The notes below the pieces were generated by a model. The model was not told the DNA's origin. It worked only from the letters and a program-made list of their open reading frames with translations, and did no database searches. This document shows, one piece after another, positions 1 through 8,074 of a stretch of DNA of 64,000 nt. A program made the translations under genes and the position numbers. How positions within the stretch are numbered: position 1 is the stretch's first letter; each line of letters starts with the position of its first letter. The DNA comes from Streptomyces daqingensis. GTDB lineage: Bacteria > Actinomycetota > Actinomycetes > Streptomycetales > Streptomycetaceae. The stretch spans positions 1-64,000 of the forward strand of contig NZ_BMMP01000009.1 in NCBI RefSeq assembly GCF_014645895.1. The letters are read 5' to 3'.

Positions 1-75
1 TTCGACAGGGGGCAACAGTCATGCCGGGCCCGGAGGCCAACGGCCCCATTGCAGGACCGCGAAAAACATAACGGG

Positions 76-543
76 GGAGAGAGTTCCTGGGGCTGCACTG
101 GCAGGACATCGATATTGAACGACGAACCCTGACCGTTCGGCGACAGTTCCAGAGCGGTACGTAGATGCTGTACGTCGACACGACCAAGGATCGTCGCCCG
201 AAGACGGTTCCCCTCCCGCCTATGTGCATCGCGCCGCTGAATTGGCAGCGTCTGCGACAGGCGGTGGAGTGGGTAGTCGCTGGAACGAACTGGCCAGACT
301 GCGATGACGTGTTCACTACACGGAGTGGTCGCCCGATCGAACCGCAGAACCCATACCAATCCCTTCGGACGGATACGACAACAGCCGATCTTCCGAGGAC
401 CCGGTGACACGACACGTGGCACGGTTGCGCTTCGCTGCTCTTCGCGGTCGGCGTCGCCCCGCGAGGTCGTGATCGAGATCTTGGGGCACTACGAAGTAGT
501 GACTGCCGTCAACCGCTACTGTCAAAGCCCCCGCGATCCGTGA
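76..543 (+). pseudogene. Degenerate tyrosine site-specific integrase (C-terminal half)
   Basis: Remnant of a phage/AICE-type tyrosine recombinase. The stretch LGLHWQDIDIERRTLTVRRQ (from about 94) matches the conserved region after the first catalytic Arg box and reads into an in-frame TAG at 162-164. Reading resumes at 165 with KTVPLPPMC and DVFTTRSGRPIEP, typical of the segment before the HxxR box. The frame is then lost at the HDTR motif (about 402-415). The final part, VVIEILGHYEVVTAVNRYCQ, which carries the H and Tyr of the active site, lies in another frame and ends at 543. No start or N-terminal arm-binding domain is visible. At least one stop and two frameshifts mean it cannot make an active enzyme. 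It faces the 3' end of tRNA-Arg, as the intact integrase faces tRNA-Ala at the other end of the window, so it is probably a decayed element of the same class. Confidence 0.85.
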
Positions 544-556
544 TCGCGGGGGCTTT
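524..556. terminator. Bidirectional hairpin terminator
   Basis: A perfect 15-bp stem, AAAGCCCCCGCGATC (524-538) with its complement at 542-556 around a 3-nt loop. The A and T tracts at the ends let it work on both strands. It lies at the end of the integrase remnant and downstream of tRNA-Arg. The sequence GTCAAAGCCCCCGC also occurs beside tRNA-Ala near 59152. Confidence 0.8.
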
Positions 557-574
557 CGGCCTCTTCCGGCACTG

Positions 575-647
575 TGCCCCCGGCAGGATTCGAACCTGCG
601 ACACCCGCTTTAGGAGAGCGGTGCTCTATCCCCTGAGCTACGGAGGC
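575..647 (-). tRNA. tRNA-Arg (anticodon CCT)
   Basis: Read on the minus strand, a 73-nt cloverleaf is visible. A 7-bp acceptor stem (GCCTCCG with CGGGGGC, one G-T pair) is followed by D arm GCTCAGGGGATAGAGC, anticodon loop CTCCTAA with anticodon CCT, and T arm ending GGTTCGAATCC. CCA is not encoded. The anticodon reads AGG, so the charge is arginine. The degenerate integrase converges on its 3' end, which marks it as a former integration site. Confidence 0.93.
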
Positions 648-943
648 GGGGCTCGTACCGTGGTGGTGGTGCGAGCTCCAGGGCCGCCCGTGAGGGCGAC
701 CCTGGACAGGTTAGCTGATGCCTCGGCGTGGTGACGCAAGTGGCTGACGCCGTACCGTCACCGCTGCCGCGCCCCCGCTCGCGCGGAGGCAGCGGCCAGG
801 CGTCGCTCGGCAGGCGGGCCGGTGCCTCAACGCCAGCCGCCCCAGCCACCTGACACCAGTACCGGCGTCGGCGACGCGTCGCCGGGATGCGTCGCGCCCC
901 GTGCCAGGCGACCCCTCACGCCGACAACCCGCGTCATCACCCC
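648..943. other. Intergenic region, no feature seen
   Basis: About 300 bases of GC-rich sequence between tRNA-Arg and the 3' end of the rhamnosidase gene. I see no convincing open frame, hairpin or repeat. It should include the tRNA promoter, upstream of 647 on the minus strand. Confidence 0.4.
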
Positions 944-3727
944 TCACCCCGCGCCCAGCAGCTCCGCGAGTTCCTTGACGGCGCCCGCCACTTGGTCGCG
1001 GGTGTTCTTGTCCGCGATCAGGCCGGGGAGGTCGCCCGCCGGGAGGTCGAGGTAGCGGTCGGTGCGTTTGGCTGCCTCAGCCGCGTCGTGCACCAGTCCG
1101 TTGCCGACGAGGATCGAGACCGCCTTCGGCCACAGTTCGCTGTCCATGAGTTCGCGTACCGTCCGCGGCGCCGGTTCGGGTGCTGCGTTCGGGTCGGGCA
1201 CCGTCCAGGAGTGCCGGCCGTGGCTCACGGTGAAGGGCTCGCGTCCCGGCAGGTCCACCGTGGCGCGGGTGCCGGCGGGCACCTCGGCGTCGACGGTGAG
1301 GTGGCCGTCTGCCCGCGTCCATGCGACCGACGCCTGGCCGTAGGGCGTCTCGTGCCGTGCCGAGGCGTGTGTGAGCCGGCTGTGGGGCCTGGGCCGCACC
1401 GTGATCTCCCGGTAGCCGGGGGCCGCGGGGGCGAGCCCGGCCACGACGCGGTGCATCCAGTCGGCGACGGCGCCGAGCGCGTAGTGGTTGAACGACGTCA
1501 TCTGGCCGGGGTTGATCGACCCGTCGGGCAGCATGCTGTCCCACCGCTCCCAGATCGTGGTCGCGCCCATGCCGACGGGGTACAGCCACGACGGGCAGCC
1601 GCGTTCGAGCAGCAGCTTGTAGGCCAGGCCGAGGTGGCCCGCGGCGGTGAGCGCGTCCGTGATCAGGGGGGTGCCGACGAACCCGGTGCTGATGCGGAAG
1701 CCGTTGACCCGTACGAGGTCGGCGAGCTGCTCCGCGGCGCGTTCCCGCTGGGACGCTTCGGGCAGGAGCGCCCATTCGAGGGCCAGCGCGTACAGGGCCG
1801 GTGCGTCGCTGACGATGCGGCCCGAGGCGGTCACGTACTCGCGGGCGAAGGCTTCCCGGGTGCGTGCGGCGAGCGACGCGTAGTGGTCGGCGTCCGTCTC
1901 GCGGCCCAGTACGCGGGCGGTGTCCGCGAGGATCTCGGCGGACCGGGCGAGGTGTGCGGTGGCGACGGCGTCGGGGTCCGCCTTCGCGGCGAACGGGTCG
2001 TCGGGCGGGGCGGTGGGGTCGAGCCAGTCGCCGAACTGGAAGCCTCCGGCCCAGATGCCGTCCGTGGTCAGTGAGGCGATCTTCTCGACCCACTTGCGCA
2101 TGCTGGGGAACTGCCGTGCGAGGAGTGCGGCGTCGCCGTAGCGCTGGTACTGCACCCACGGCACGATCACGGTCGCGTCGCCCCAGGCGGCCGCTGTGGG
2201 GCTCTCGTTGCTCACCCTCTCCCGCGGGTGCCGCAGCTCCGGGATCACCCACGGCACCGACCCGTCCGGGTGCTGTTCGGCGGCGAGGTCCGCGAGCCAG
2301 GAATCGAGGAAGCCGGCGGTGTCGAAGAGGAAACTCGCGGTGGGGGCGAAGACCTGGATGTCGCCGGTCCAGCCGAGCCGTTCGTCCCGCTGGGGGCAGT
2401 CGGTCGGGACGTCGAGGAAGTTGCCGCGCGTGCTCCACACGACGTTCTCGTGGAAGCGTTCCAGGTCCGGTTCGGAGCAGGAGAACCAGCCGGTGCGGCG
2501 CAGGTCCGTGCCCACGACGACCGCTTCGACGTCGCCCTCTTCGAGGCCGGGGACGCCGGTGACCTCGGCGTAGCGGAAGCCGTGGAAGGTCAGGCCGGGT
2601 TCGAGCAGCGCCTCTTCGGCGTCGGCGAGCACGTAGCTGTCGGTCGCCTTCGCCGTGCGGAGCGGGCGGACGCCCAGTTCGCCGTTCTCCAGTACCTCCG
2701 CGTGGCGGACGGTGACCTCGTCGCCCGACGTCGTCTTCCGCACGCGGAGGCGCACCCAGCCGACGAGGTTCTGCCCGAAGTCGACGAGTGTCTTGCCGGA
2801 CGGCGACCGGAAGACCCTGCCGGCGGGCACCACTTCGGTGACCCGTACGGGTGGGCCCGTGGGTGCGGTCAGGCGGCTGAGGTCCGCGTCGAGGACGTCC
2901 ACGCCGTCGACGGCCGGCTCGCGTACCCGCAGGTCGGTGCGCTGCCCGTCGTACAGCTCGTTCTCGAGGATGCCGCTCTCACGGGCCGTCCACTGCCCGT
3001 TGGTGGCGATGACGTCGCGGGAGCTGTCGTGGTAGGTCACTTCCAGTTGGGCGCACAGGGCCAGCCGGTCGCCGTAGGTCGCCCGCCGGCCTCCGCCCAG
3101 GCCGATCCGGCCGCGGTACCAGCCGTTGCCGAGCAGCACCTCGAGCGTGTTCTCGCCTTCGCGCAGCAGGTCCGTGACGTCGTACGTCTGGTAGCGCAGC
3201 CGGTTGTGGTAGCTCGTCCACCCGGGGGCGAGTACGTGGTCGCCGACCTGGCTGCCGTTCAGGGTCGCCGTGTAGAGGCCGTGCGCGGTGGCGTAGAGGC
3301 GTGCGGAGGCGATGCCGGAGCGGAGGACCGCGGTCCGCGCCACGACGGGTGCCGGCTCTCCGATGCGGCCGATGGCGGCGGGGGTGATGAAGCGGCCCGT
3401 CCAGTCGCCGGGTTCGAGCAGGCCCGTCTCGACGGCGGAGGGTGCGCCGAACTCCGTCCAGCGCTCGCCGGAGGCCACCCGTACCCGCACGGACGCCCGC
3501 GTGCGTGAGGGGAGCGGCTCGAAGGGCCAGGGGACGAGGACCTGCTCGTCCGATTCGACGCGGACGGTCGTCTCGCCGTTCAGTTCCACTTCGTACGCGG
3601 TCTGGCGCCACTCGGGGTCGTCGGTGACGGTCTGCCAGGACAGGCGGGGCGCGGGTGTGCCGATGCCGAGTGGGGAGTCGAGGTGCTCGAAGCGGACAGG
3701 GCTGATGGTGGGGGCGTTCGCGTTCAT
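944..3727 (-). CDS. Alpha-L-rhamnosidase, GH78 family
   Basis: A 927-residue glycoside hydrolase predicted to release L-rhamnose from the non-reducing ends of plant glycosides or rhamnogalacturonan fragments by inversion. The N-terminus (SPVRFEHLDSPLGIGTPAPR) and the following beta-domains fit bacterial GH78 enzymes. The catalytic (alpha/alpha)6 barrel carries DCPQRDERLGWTGD with the general-acid candidate Glu449, and WERWDSM with the general-base candidate Glu727; the assignment follows recollection of the S. avermitilis GH78 structure. No signal peptide is visible, so it is probably cytoplasmic and acts on imported oligosaccharides. The ATG at 3725-3727 overlaps the stop of the upstream transporter by 4 nt, implying translational coupling. 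A longer open frame continues upstream only as an antisense/other-frame shadow of the transporter. The last 65 or so residues form an extra alpha-helical tail that I cannot assign. Confidence 0.9.
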   Translation of the reverse strand: MNANAPTISPVRFEHLDSPLGIGTPAPRLSWQTVTDDPEWRQTAYEVELNGETTVRVESDEQVLVPWPFEPLPSRTRASVRVRVASGERWTEFGAPSAVETGLLEPGDWTGRFITPAAIGRIGEPAPVVARTAVLRSGIASARLYATAHGLYTATLNGSQVGDHVLAPGWTSYHNRLRYQTYDVTDLLREGENTLEVLLGNGWYRGRIGLGGGRRATYGDRLALCAQLEVTYHDSSRDVIATNGQWTARESGILENELYDGQRTDLRVREPAVDGVDVLDADLSRLTAPTGPPVRVTEVVPAGRVFRSPSGKTLVDFGQNLVGWVRLRVRKTTSGDEVTVRHAEVLENGELGVRPLRTAKATDSYVLADAEEALLEPGLTFHGFRYAEVTGVPGLEEGDVEAVVVGTDLRRTGWFSCSEPDLERFHENVVWSTRGNFLDVPTDCPQRDERLGWTGDIQVFAPTASFLFDTAGFLDSWLADLAAEQHPDGSVPWVIPELRHPRERVSNESPTAAAWGDATVIVPWVQYQRYGDAALLARQFPSMRKWVEKIASLTTDGIWAGGFQFGDWLDPTAPPDDPFAAKADPDAVATAHLARSAEILADTARVLGRETDADHYASLAARTREAFAREYVTASGRIVSDAPALYALALEWALLPEASQRERAAEQLADLVRVNGFRISTGFVGTPLITDALTAAGHLGLAYKLLLERGCPSWLYPVGMGATTIWERWDSMLPDGSINPGQMTSFNHYALGAVADWMHRVVAGLAPAAPGYREITVRPRPHSRLTHASARHETPYGQASVAWTRADGHLTVDAEVPAGTRATVDLPGREPFTVSHGRHSWTVPDPNAAPEPAPRTVRELMDSELWPKAVSILVGNGLVHDAAEAAKRTDRYLDLPAGDLPGLIADKNTRDQVAGAVKELAELLGAG

Positions 3728-5016
3728 GCCGTGGCACGCTCCGATTCGATCTGCTCGAGTGACTTGCCCGAGGTGTCGGGCATGAAGAAGTAGCCCACGG
3801 CGCCGCTGATCACGAGGAAGACCACCAGCAGGCCCGCGACGGGCTCGATCCCCGTGCTCGCCAGTACGGGGACGAAGAAGCTCCAGATGCCCAGCAGCAC
3901 CCGCGCGGTGCCGAAGGTGAGGCCCTGGGCGGTACCGCGCAGGATGGTCGGGAACAGCTCCTGGCTGAAGACCTTGTACATCGCCTCTCCGGCGAGCGCG
4001 GCGCCCACGGCCCAGAAGAGGATGTTGCCGATGATCACCGGGATGGTGAAGGGGAGGACCAGGTAGATCGCGAAGGCCGTGACCTGCATCAGCGCGCCGA
4101 CGCCCCACATGCGCTTGCGGATCGTGTGGGAGCGGTCGGCGAGCCGCATGAACAGCACCCAGGTCGCCACGATGCCGAGCGCGAAGCCGAGGGCGGTGAG
4201 GCCGACGCTGACCGCCTGACTGCCCGCGTCGAGGGACTTGATGATGTACGGGTTGAAGATGCCCTTGGTGCCGGCGGCGAGGTTCCAGAACGCGTAGATG
4301 GTCACGGTCCACACCAGCGCCCGCAGGTTCGCGCCCCTGAACAGGTTGCGGAGCTTCTGCTGGACGGGGGCCTGTGAGGCCGCGGCCTCCTTCCACCGCG
4401 GGGATTCGGTCAGCCCCTGGCGCAGGGCCCACGTGACCATCGCGACCAGCACGAGGTGCAGGAACACGATGCGGATCCCGAGCATGCCCAGCGGGGCGAG
4501 GAAGAAGGCGAGCAGCAGTACGACCAGGGGGCCCGCGTTCCAGGCGAGGTGGGTGAAGCCCAGCAGCTTGCCGCGTGCCTTGGCCGGTGAGAACTCGCCC
4601 ACGAGGGCGAGGGAGGCGGGCACGTCGGCCCCTACCGCGACGCCCACGATGAACGTGCCGATGAACAGCGTGGGCGAGTTGAACGACAGCGCGATCATCA
4701 GCACGCCCGCCGCGTAGACGAGCAGGTCGTACTTGTAGATGCGCTTGCGGCCCAGCTTGTCGCCCAGGCGGCCGCCGATGAAAGCGCCCAGTGCGCACCC
4801 GAGGGCGTTCGGGCCGATCGCGGCGAGCGCGCCGACGGCCCCGCTGCTGAGGCCGAGTTCGGACTGGAAGAGGGACAGCCCCGCGCTGAGCGCGACGATG
4901 GAGCCGGCGTCGATGTACGAGGCCATTCCGGCCAGGATCGCCCACTTCCACTGCTGCCGGCTGATCGTCCCGCCGTCGTCGGCTGGACCTGTGCCGACCG
5001 CTTCCGTAGATGCCAT
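3724..5016 (-). CDS. MFS transporter, likely rhamnose or rhamnoside uptake
   Basis: A 430-residue integral membrane protein with about 12 hydrophobic segments. The loop after TM2 has the MFS signature GGRLGDKLGRKRIY, and the second half begins after a central cytoplasmic loop (SPRWKEAAASQAP). It resembles sugar or metabolite:H+ symporters. The substrate is inferred only from context: the gene overlaps the GH78 rhamnosidase by 4 nt and has a LacI-type operator 34 bp upstream of its start. Import of rhamnosyl oligosaccharides or rhamnose is therefore the likeliest role. The ATG at 5016 is preceded by a GGAG-type ribosome-binding site. Confidence 0.85.
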   Translation of the reverse strand: MASTEAVGTGPADDGGTISRQQWKWAILAGMASYIDAGSIVALSAGLSLFQSELGLSSGAVGALAAIGPNALGCALGAFIGGRLGDKLGRKRIYKYDLLVYAAGVLMIALSFNSPTLFIGTFIVGVAVGADVPASLALVGEFSPAKARGKLLGFTHLAWNAGPLVVLLLAFFLAPLGMLGIRIVFLHLVLVAMVTWALRQGLTESPRWKEAAASQAPVQQKLRNLFRGANLRALVWTVTIYAFWNLAAGTKGIFNPYIIKSLDAGSQAVSVGLTALGFALGIVATWVLFMRLADRSHTIRKRMWGVGALMQVTAFAIYLVLPFTIPVIIGNILFWAVGAALAGEAMYKVFSQELFPTILRGTAQGLTFGTARVLLGIWSFFVPVLASTGIEPVAGLLVVFLVISGAVGYFFMPDTSGKSLEQIESERATA

Positions 5017-5049
5017 GCCGGACTCCTATGTCCTCATTGCTGCCAGGCA

Positions 5050-5065
5050 TTGAAACGTATTAAGC
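5050..5065. promoter_or_regulatory. Candidate LacI-family operator O1
   Basis: TTGAAACGTATTAAGC lies 34 bp upstream of the transporter start, the position expected for a repressor site. It shares TGAAACGTATT exactly with the site in front of the regulator gene itself. Confidence 0.65.
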
Positions 5066-5408
5066 GGGCACCGTAGTTGCCTCATGGATGGGTGACAACA
5101 CCTGGAACGAGGTTCGTGTGAACGTTTTATGAGCTGGTCGCGGCGCCATGTGATGCCGCGGCTGCTTCCCGGCGGGCCGTCACCCGCCGCCCGCACACGC
5201 GGTGAGCAGCGCGGTCGCCCGCCTGCGGTCGGCGCGCCCGCGTGGCGGCGGGGACCCGCGGCCCGGCACGGCGGCGGCGGGCCTGACGTAGCACATCACG
5301 GCTGGCCAGAGGGGGAAAGGGGTCGGTCCGCACCGGACGCGCCGTCCGCCGGCAGTGCGGTGGACGGGGGGCCGTCCCGTCCCCCGTGATACGCGTCCCC
5401 GACCGGTG

Positions 5409-5420
5409 TGAAACGTATTT
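5409..5420. promoter_or_regulatory. Candidate LacI-family operator O3 (autoregulation)
   Basis: TGAAACGTATTT lies 78-89 bp upstream of the chosen regulator start. It repeats O1, and a weaker copy, TGAACGTTTTAT, is at 5119-5130. A site here argues that 5408 is not the real start codon of the regulator. Confidence 0.6.
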
Positions 5421-5497
5421 CTCGACGCGGGAGTATGGTGCGAGGTGAGAGCGGTGGGAACACACCGGTGGCAGCCGTCGGAGGCGGGGGCACCTTC

Positions 5498-6508
5498 ATG
5501 GTCAGCATCAAGGACGTCGCGCGCCGGGCCGGCGTGTCCATCGGCACCGTGTCGAACGCGCTGAACAGGCCGGACCGGGTCTCCCCCGACACGCGGGCTC
5601 GCGTCATGTCGGCCGTCGACGAACTCGGCTACGTGCGCAGCGAGTCCGCCCGCCAGCTCCGCGCCGGGCAGAGCCGCATCATGGCGCTGCTCGTGCTCGA
5701 CATGGGCAACCCGTTCTTCGTGGACGTCGCGCGGGGAGCCGAGCAGGCGGCCCGCGCCGAAGGTCTCGGCGTCATGCTCTGCAACAGCGATCAGGACGAG
5801 ACGGCCGAGGCGCTGTACCTCTCCCTGTTCGCGGAGCAGCGCGTGCGCGGCGTGCTCATCACGCCCGCGGACCTCACCGGCAAGACGATGCGATCGTTCC
5901 AGCGGCACGGCACGCCCTACGTCTTCGTGGACAGGGTGGTGGCCGCGGACGAGGCGTGCTCCGTGTCGGTCGACGACGTCGCCGGCGGCGAGCTGGCCGT
6001 TCGGCATCTGATCGACGGGGGCCACACCTCGATCGCCTACGTCACCGGGCCGCTGCACCTCGCGCAGTGCCAGGACCGGATGACGGGTGCGCTGAAGGCC
6101 CTCGGCGACGCCGGGCTCCAGCCCGAGGGGCTGACGGTGCTGGAGAACCGCGCGGACGACGTGGCGTCGGGGCGCGACGCCGGCTCGCGCTTCCTTGGCC
6201 TGCACTCCCGTCCCACCGCGATCTTCTGCTCCAACGACCTGCTCGCTCTCGGGGTGCTGCAGACGCTGTTCGCGGCGGGCGTGCGGCTGCCCGAGGACGT
6301 CTCGATCGTCGGCTACGACGACATCGAGTTCGCCGCGGCCGCCGCGGTCCCCCTCACGTCGGTGCGGCAGCCCGCGGTACGGATGGGGCGGACGGCGGCC
6401 GAGCTGCTGATCGACGAGACCAGCGGCAACCCGGAGCACGTGCATCAGAGCATCACGTTCCAGCCCGAACTCGTCGTGCGGCGCTCCACTTTCCCCCGTC
6501 GGCGGTGA
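5498..6508 (+). CDS. LacI-family transcriptional regulator of rhamnose genes
   Basis: A 336-residue one-component regulator. The N-terminal helix-turn-helix reads VSIKDVARRAGVSIGTVSNA (residues 2-21), followed by the hinge helix and a periplasmic-binding-protein-like effector domain (LVLDMGNPFFVDVARGAEQA; GYDDIEFAAAAAVPLTSV). The start at 5498 is chosen because family members begin within a few residues of the helix-turn-helix. An upstream ATG at 5408 would add 30 unrelated residues and overlap an operator-like box. It is divergent from the transporter operon and convergent with rhaB, so it probably represses the flanking rhamnose units and itself, with rhamnose or a derivative as effector. 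The effector is inferred from neighbours only. Confidence 0.88.
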   Translation: MVSIKDVARRAGVSIGTVSNALNRPDRVSPDTRARVMSAVDELGYVRSESARQLRAGQSRIMALLVLDMGNPFFVDVARGAEQAARAEGLGVMLCNSDQDETAEALYLSLFAEQRVRGVLITPADLTGKTMRSFQRHGTPYVFVDRVVAADEACSVSVDDVAGGELAVRHLIDGGHTSIAYVTGPLHLAQCQDRMTGALKALGDAGLQPEGLTVLENRADDVASGRDAGSRFLGLHSRPTAIFCSNDLLALGVLQTLFAAGVRLPEDVSIVGYDDIEFAAAAAVPLTSVRQPAVRMGRTAAELLIDETSGNPEHVHQSITFQPELVVRRSTFPRRR

Positions 6509-6545
6509 CCGGCCGCCCGCCCGGGCGCGTCGGCGGAGTGCGCCG

Positions 6546-8042
6546 TCAGGTCCTGGTGCGGAGGTGCTGAGCGGCACGTGCCCACTCCTGCGGGCTGCCG
6601 TGGTCGCCGGACGGTTCGTACGTCCGCAGCGGCAGGGCGCCGCGCAGCACCCTCCTGACGTCGCCGATGTCGCCCCGGAGCGTGCCGTGCGCCCGTGCCT
6701 GCACCACGACGTTGCCGAGCGCCGAGGCCTCGGCCGGGCCCGCGGTCACGGGCAACCGGCAGGCGTCGGCGGTGAGTTGGCACAGCAGCGCGTTGTGCAC
6801 CCCGCCCCCTACGACGTGCACGGCGTCGACCTCGCGGGCGGCCAGCCGCTGCGCGTCCTCGACGGCCAACCGGTGTGCCAGGGCGAGCGAGTCCAACACG
6901 CACCGTGCGTACCCGGCCGGGTCCTCCGGGACGGGGCGGCCGGTGCGGCGGCAGGCGTCGGCGATGCGCCGGGGCATGTCGCCGGGTGCGAGGAACCGGG
7001 GATCGCCCGCGTCGATCACCGACCGCAGGGGCGGGGCGGCCGCGGCGTCGCGGAGCAGCGTCTCCAGGTCCTGTGGCCGCCCCTGCGACTCCCAGGTCCG
7101 CAGGCACTCCTGGAGCAGCCACAGGCCCATGATGTTGCGCAGGTAGCGGACGGTGCCGTCGACGCCGAGCTCGTTGGTGAAGTTCGCCTGCCTGCTCTCG
7201 TCCGACAGCACCGGCGAGGTCAGTTCGAGGCCGGCCAGCGACCAGGTGCCGGTGGCGATGTAGGCGAAACGGCCGGTCGCGGCCGGCACGGCGGCGACCG
7301 CGGAGGCGGTGTCGTGGGAGGCGACGGCGGTGACGGGCACCGGTCCCGTCAGGCCCGTCTCCTCCAGCACTTCGGGCAGCAGCTCGCCGGCGGGGTCGCC
7401 CGGCTGCCGCAGCGGAGGGAAGAGCGACAGCTCGATGTCTGCGGCCTCGGCGACAGCCGGTGAGAAGTCCCGGGTGCGCGGGTCGACGAGCTGGGTGGTG
7501 GAGGCGTTGGTCAGCTCGGTGCCGCGTACGCCCGTCAGCCAGTACGAGAGCAGGTCGGGTATGAGCAGCAGCTGCTGTGCGGCGGCGAGTTGGGGTGTGC
7601 CGCGGGCGGCGGCGAGCTGGTAGAGGGTGTTGAAGGGGAGGTGCTGCAGGCCGGTGTGCGCGTACAGCTCCTCGGGCGTGATCCGTTCCGAGACGCGGGC
7701 CGCCATGCCGTCCGTGCGGGCATCCCTGTAGTGGACGGGGTTGCCCAGCAGCGCGCCGTGCGCGTCGAGGAGGCCGTAGTCGACGGCCCAGGAGTCGACG
7801 CCGGCCGAGTCGACGGGGCTGGCGGCGCGGAGCCCGTCGAGGACGCCCTGGTAGAGGGCGAGCACGTCCCAGTGCAGTGTTCCGCCCGTACGCACCGGCC
7901 TGTTGGGAAAGCGGTGGACCTCCCGCAGCTCCACGGTTCCCGGCCCGACGTGGCCGGTCATGACGCGGCCGCTGGACGCACCGAGGTCGACGGCCGCGTA
8001 CGAGCCGGTCGCGGGGGACGCTGCGGGTGCGGGCGGTGGCAC
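6546..8042 (-). CDS. rhaB: L-rhamnulokinase, FGGY family
   Basis: A 498-residue kinase that phosphorylates L-rhamnulose to L-rhamnulose-1-phosphate in the cytoplasm. The N-terminal ATPase motif AAVDLGASSGRVM, the substrate-binding GVDSWAVDYGLLD and NPVHYRDARTDG, and the phosphate-2 motif YIATGTWSLAGLEL place it in the rhamnulokinase branch rather than xylulo- or glycerol kinases. It is read from a GTG preceded by GAGG at good spacing, 32 bp after the aldolase stop. It is last in the operon rhaI-rhaD-rhaB and ends 37 bp from the convergent regulator gene. Confidence 0.92.
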   Translation of the reverse strand: MPPPAPAASPATGSYAAVDLGASSGRVMTGHVGPGTVELREVHRFPNRPVRTGGTLHWDVLALYQGVLDGLRAASPVDSAGVDSWAVDYGLLDAHGALLGNPVHYRDARTDGMAARVSERITPEELYAHTGLQHLPFNTLYQLAAARGTPQLAAAQQLLLIPDLLSYWLTGVRGTELTNASTTQLVDPRTRDFSPAVAEAADIELSLFPPLRQPGDPAGELLPEVLEETGLTGPVPVTAVASHDTASAVAAVPAATGRFAYIATGTWSLAGLELTSPVLSDESRQANFTNELGVDGTVRYLRNIMGLWLLQECLRTWESQGRPQDLETLLRDAAAAPPLRSVIDAGDPRFLAPGDMPRRIADACRRTGRPVPEDPAGYARCVLDSLALAHRLAVEDAQRLAAREVDAVHVVGGGVHNALLCQLTADACRLPVTAGPAEASALGNVVVQARAHGTLRGDIGDVRRVLRGALPLRTYEPSGDHGSPQEWARAAQHLRTRT

Positions 8043-8074
8043 GGTGGCGGACCTCGGATCGTCGGGAGCGGGGA

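Larger units (their letters stand above)
5017..5497. promoter_or_regulatory. Divergent control region of the rhamnose genes
   Basis: This stretch of about 480 bases separates the minus-strand transporter/rhamnosidase operon from the plus-strand lacI-type gene. It holds three TGAA(A)CGT-type boxes, near 5050, 5119 and 5409, and no supported gene. Promoters for both directions should lie here. Confidence 0.6.

Noticed and set aside
3728..5050. A continuous 1368-codon frame fusing the rhamnosidase with sequence upstream
   Set aside because: The upstream third is a shifted-frame shadow of the MFS transporter, rich in Arg/Pro with no domain. The true start overlaps the transporter stop as ATGA.
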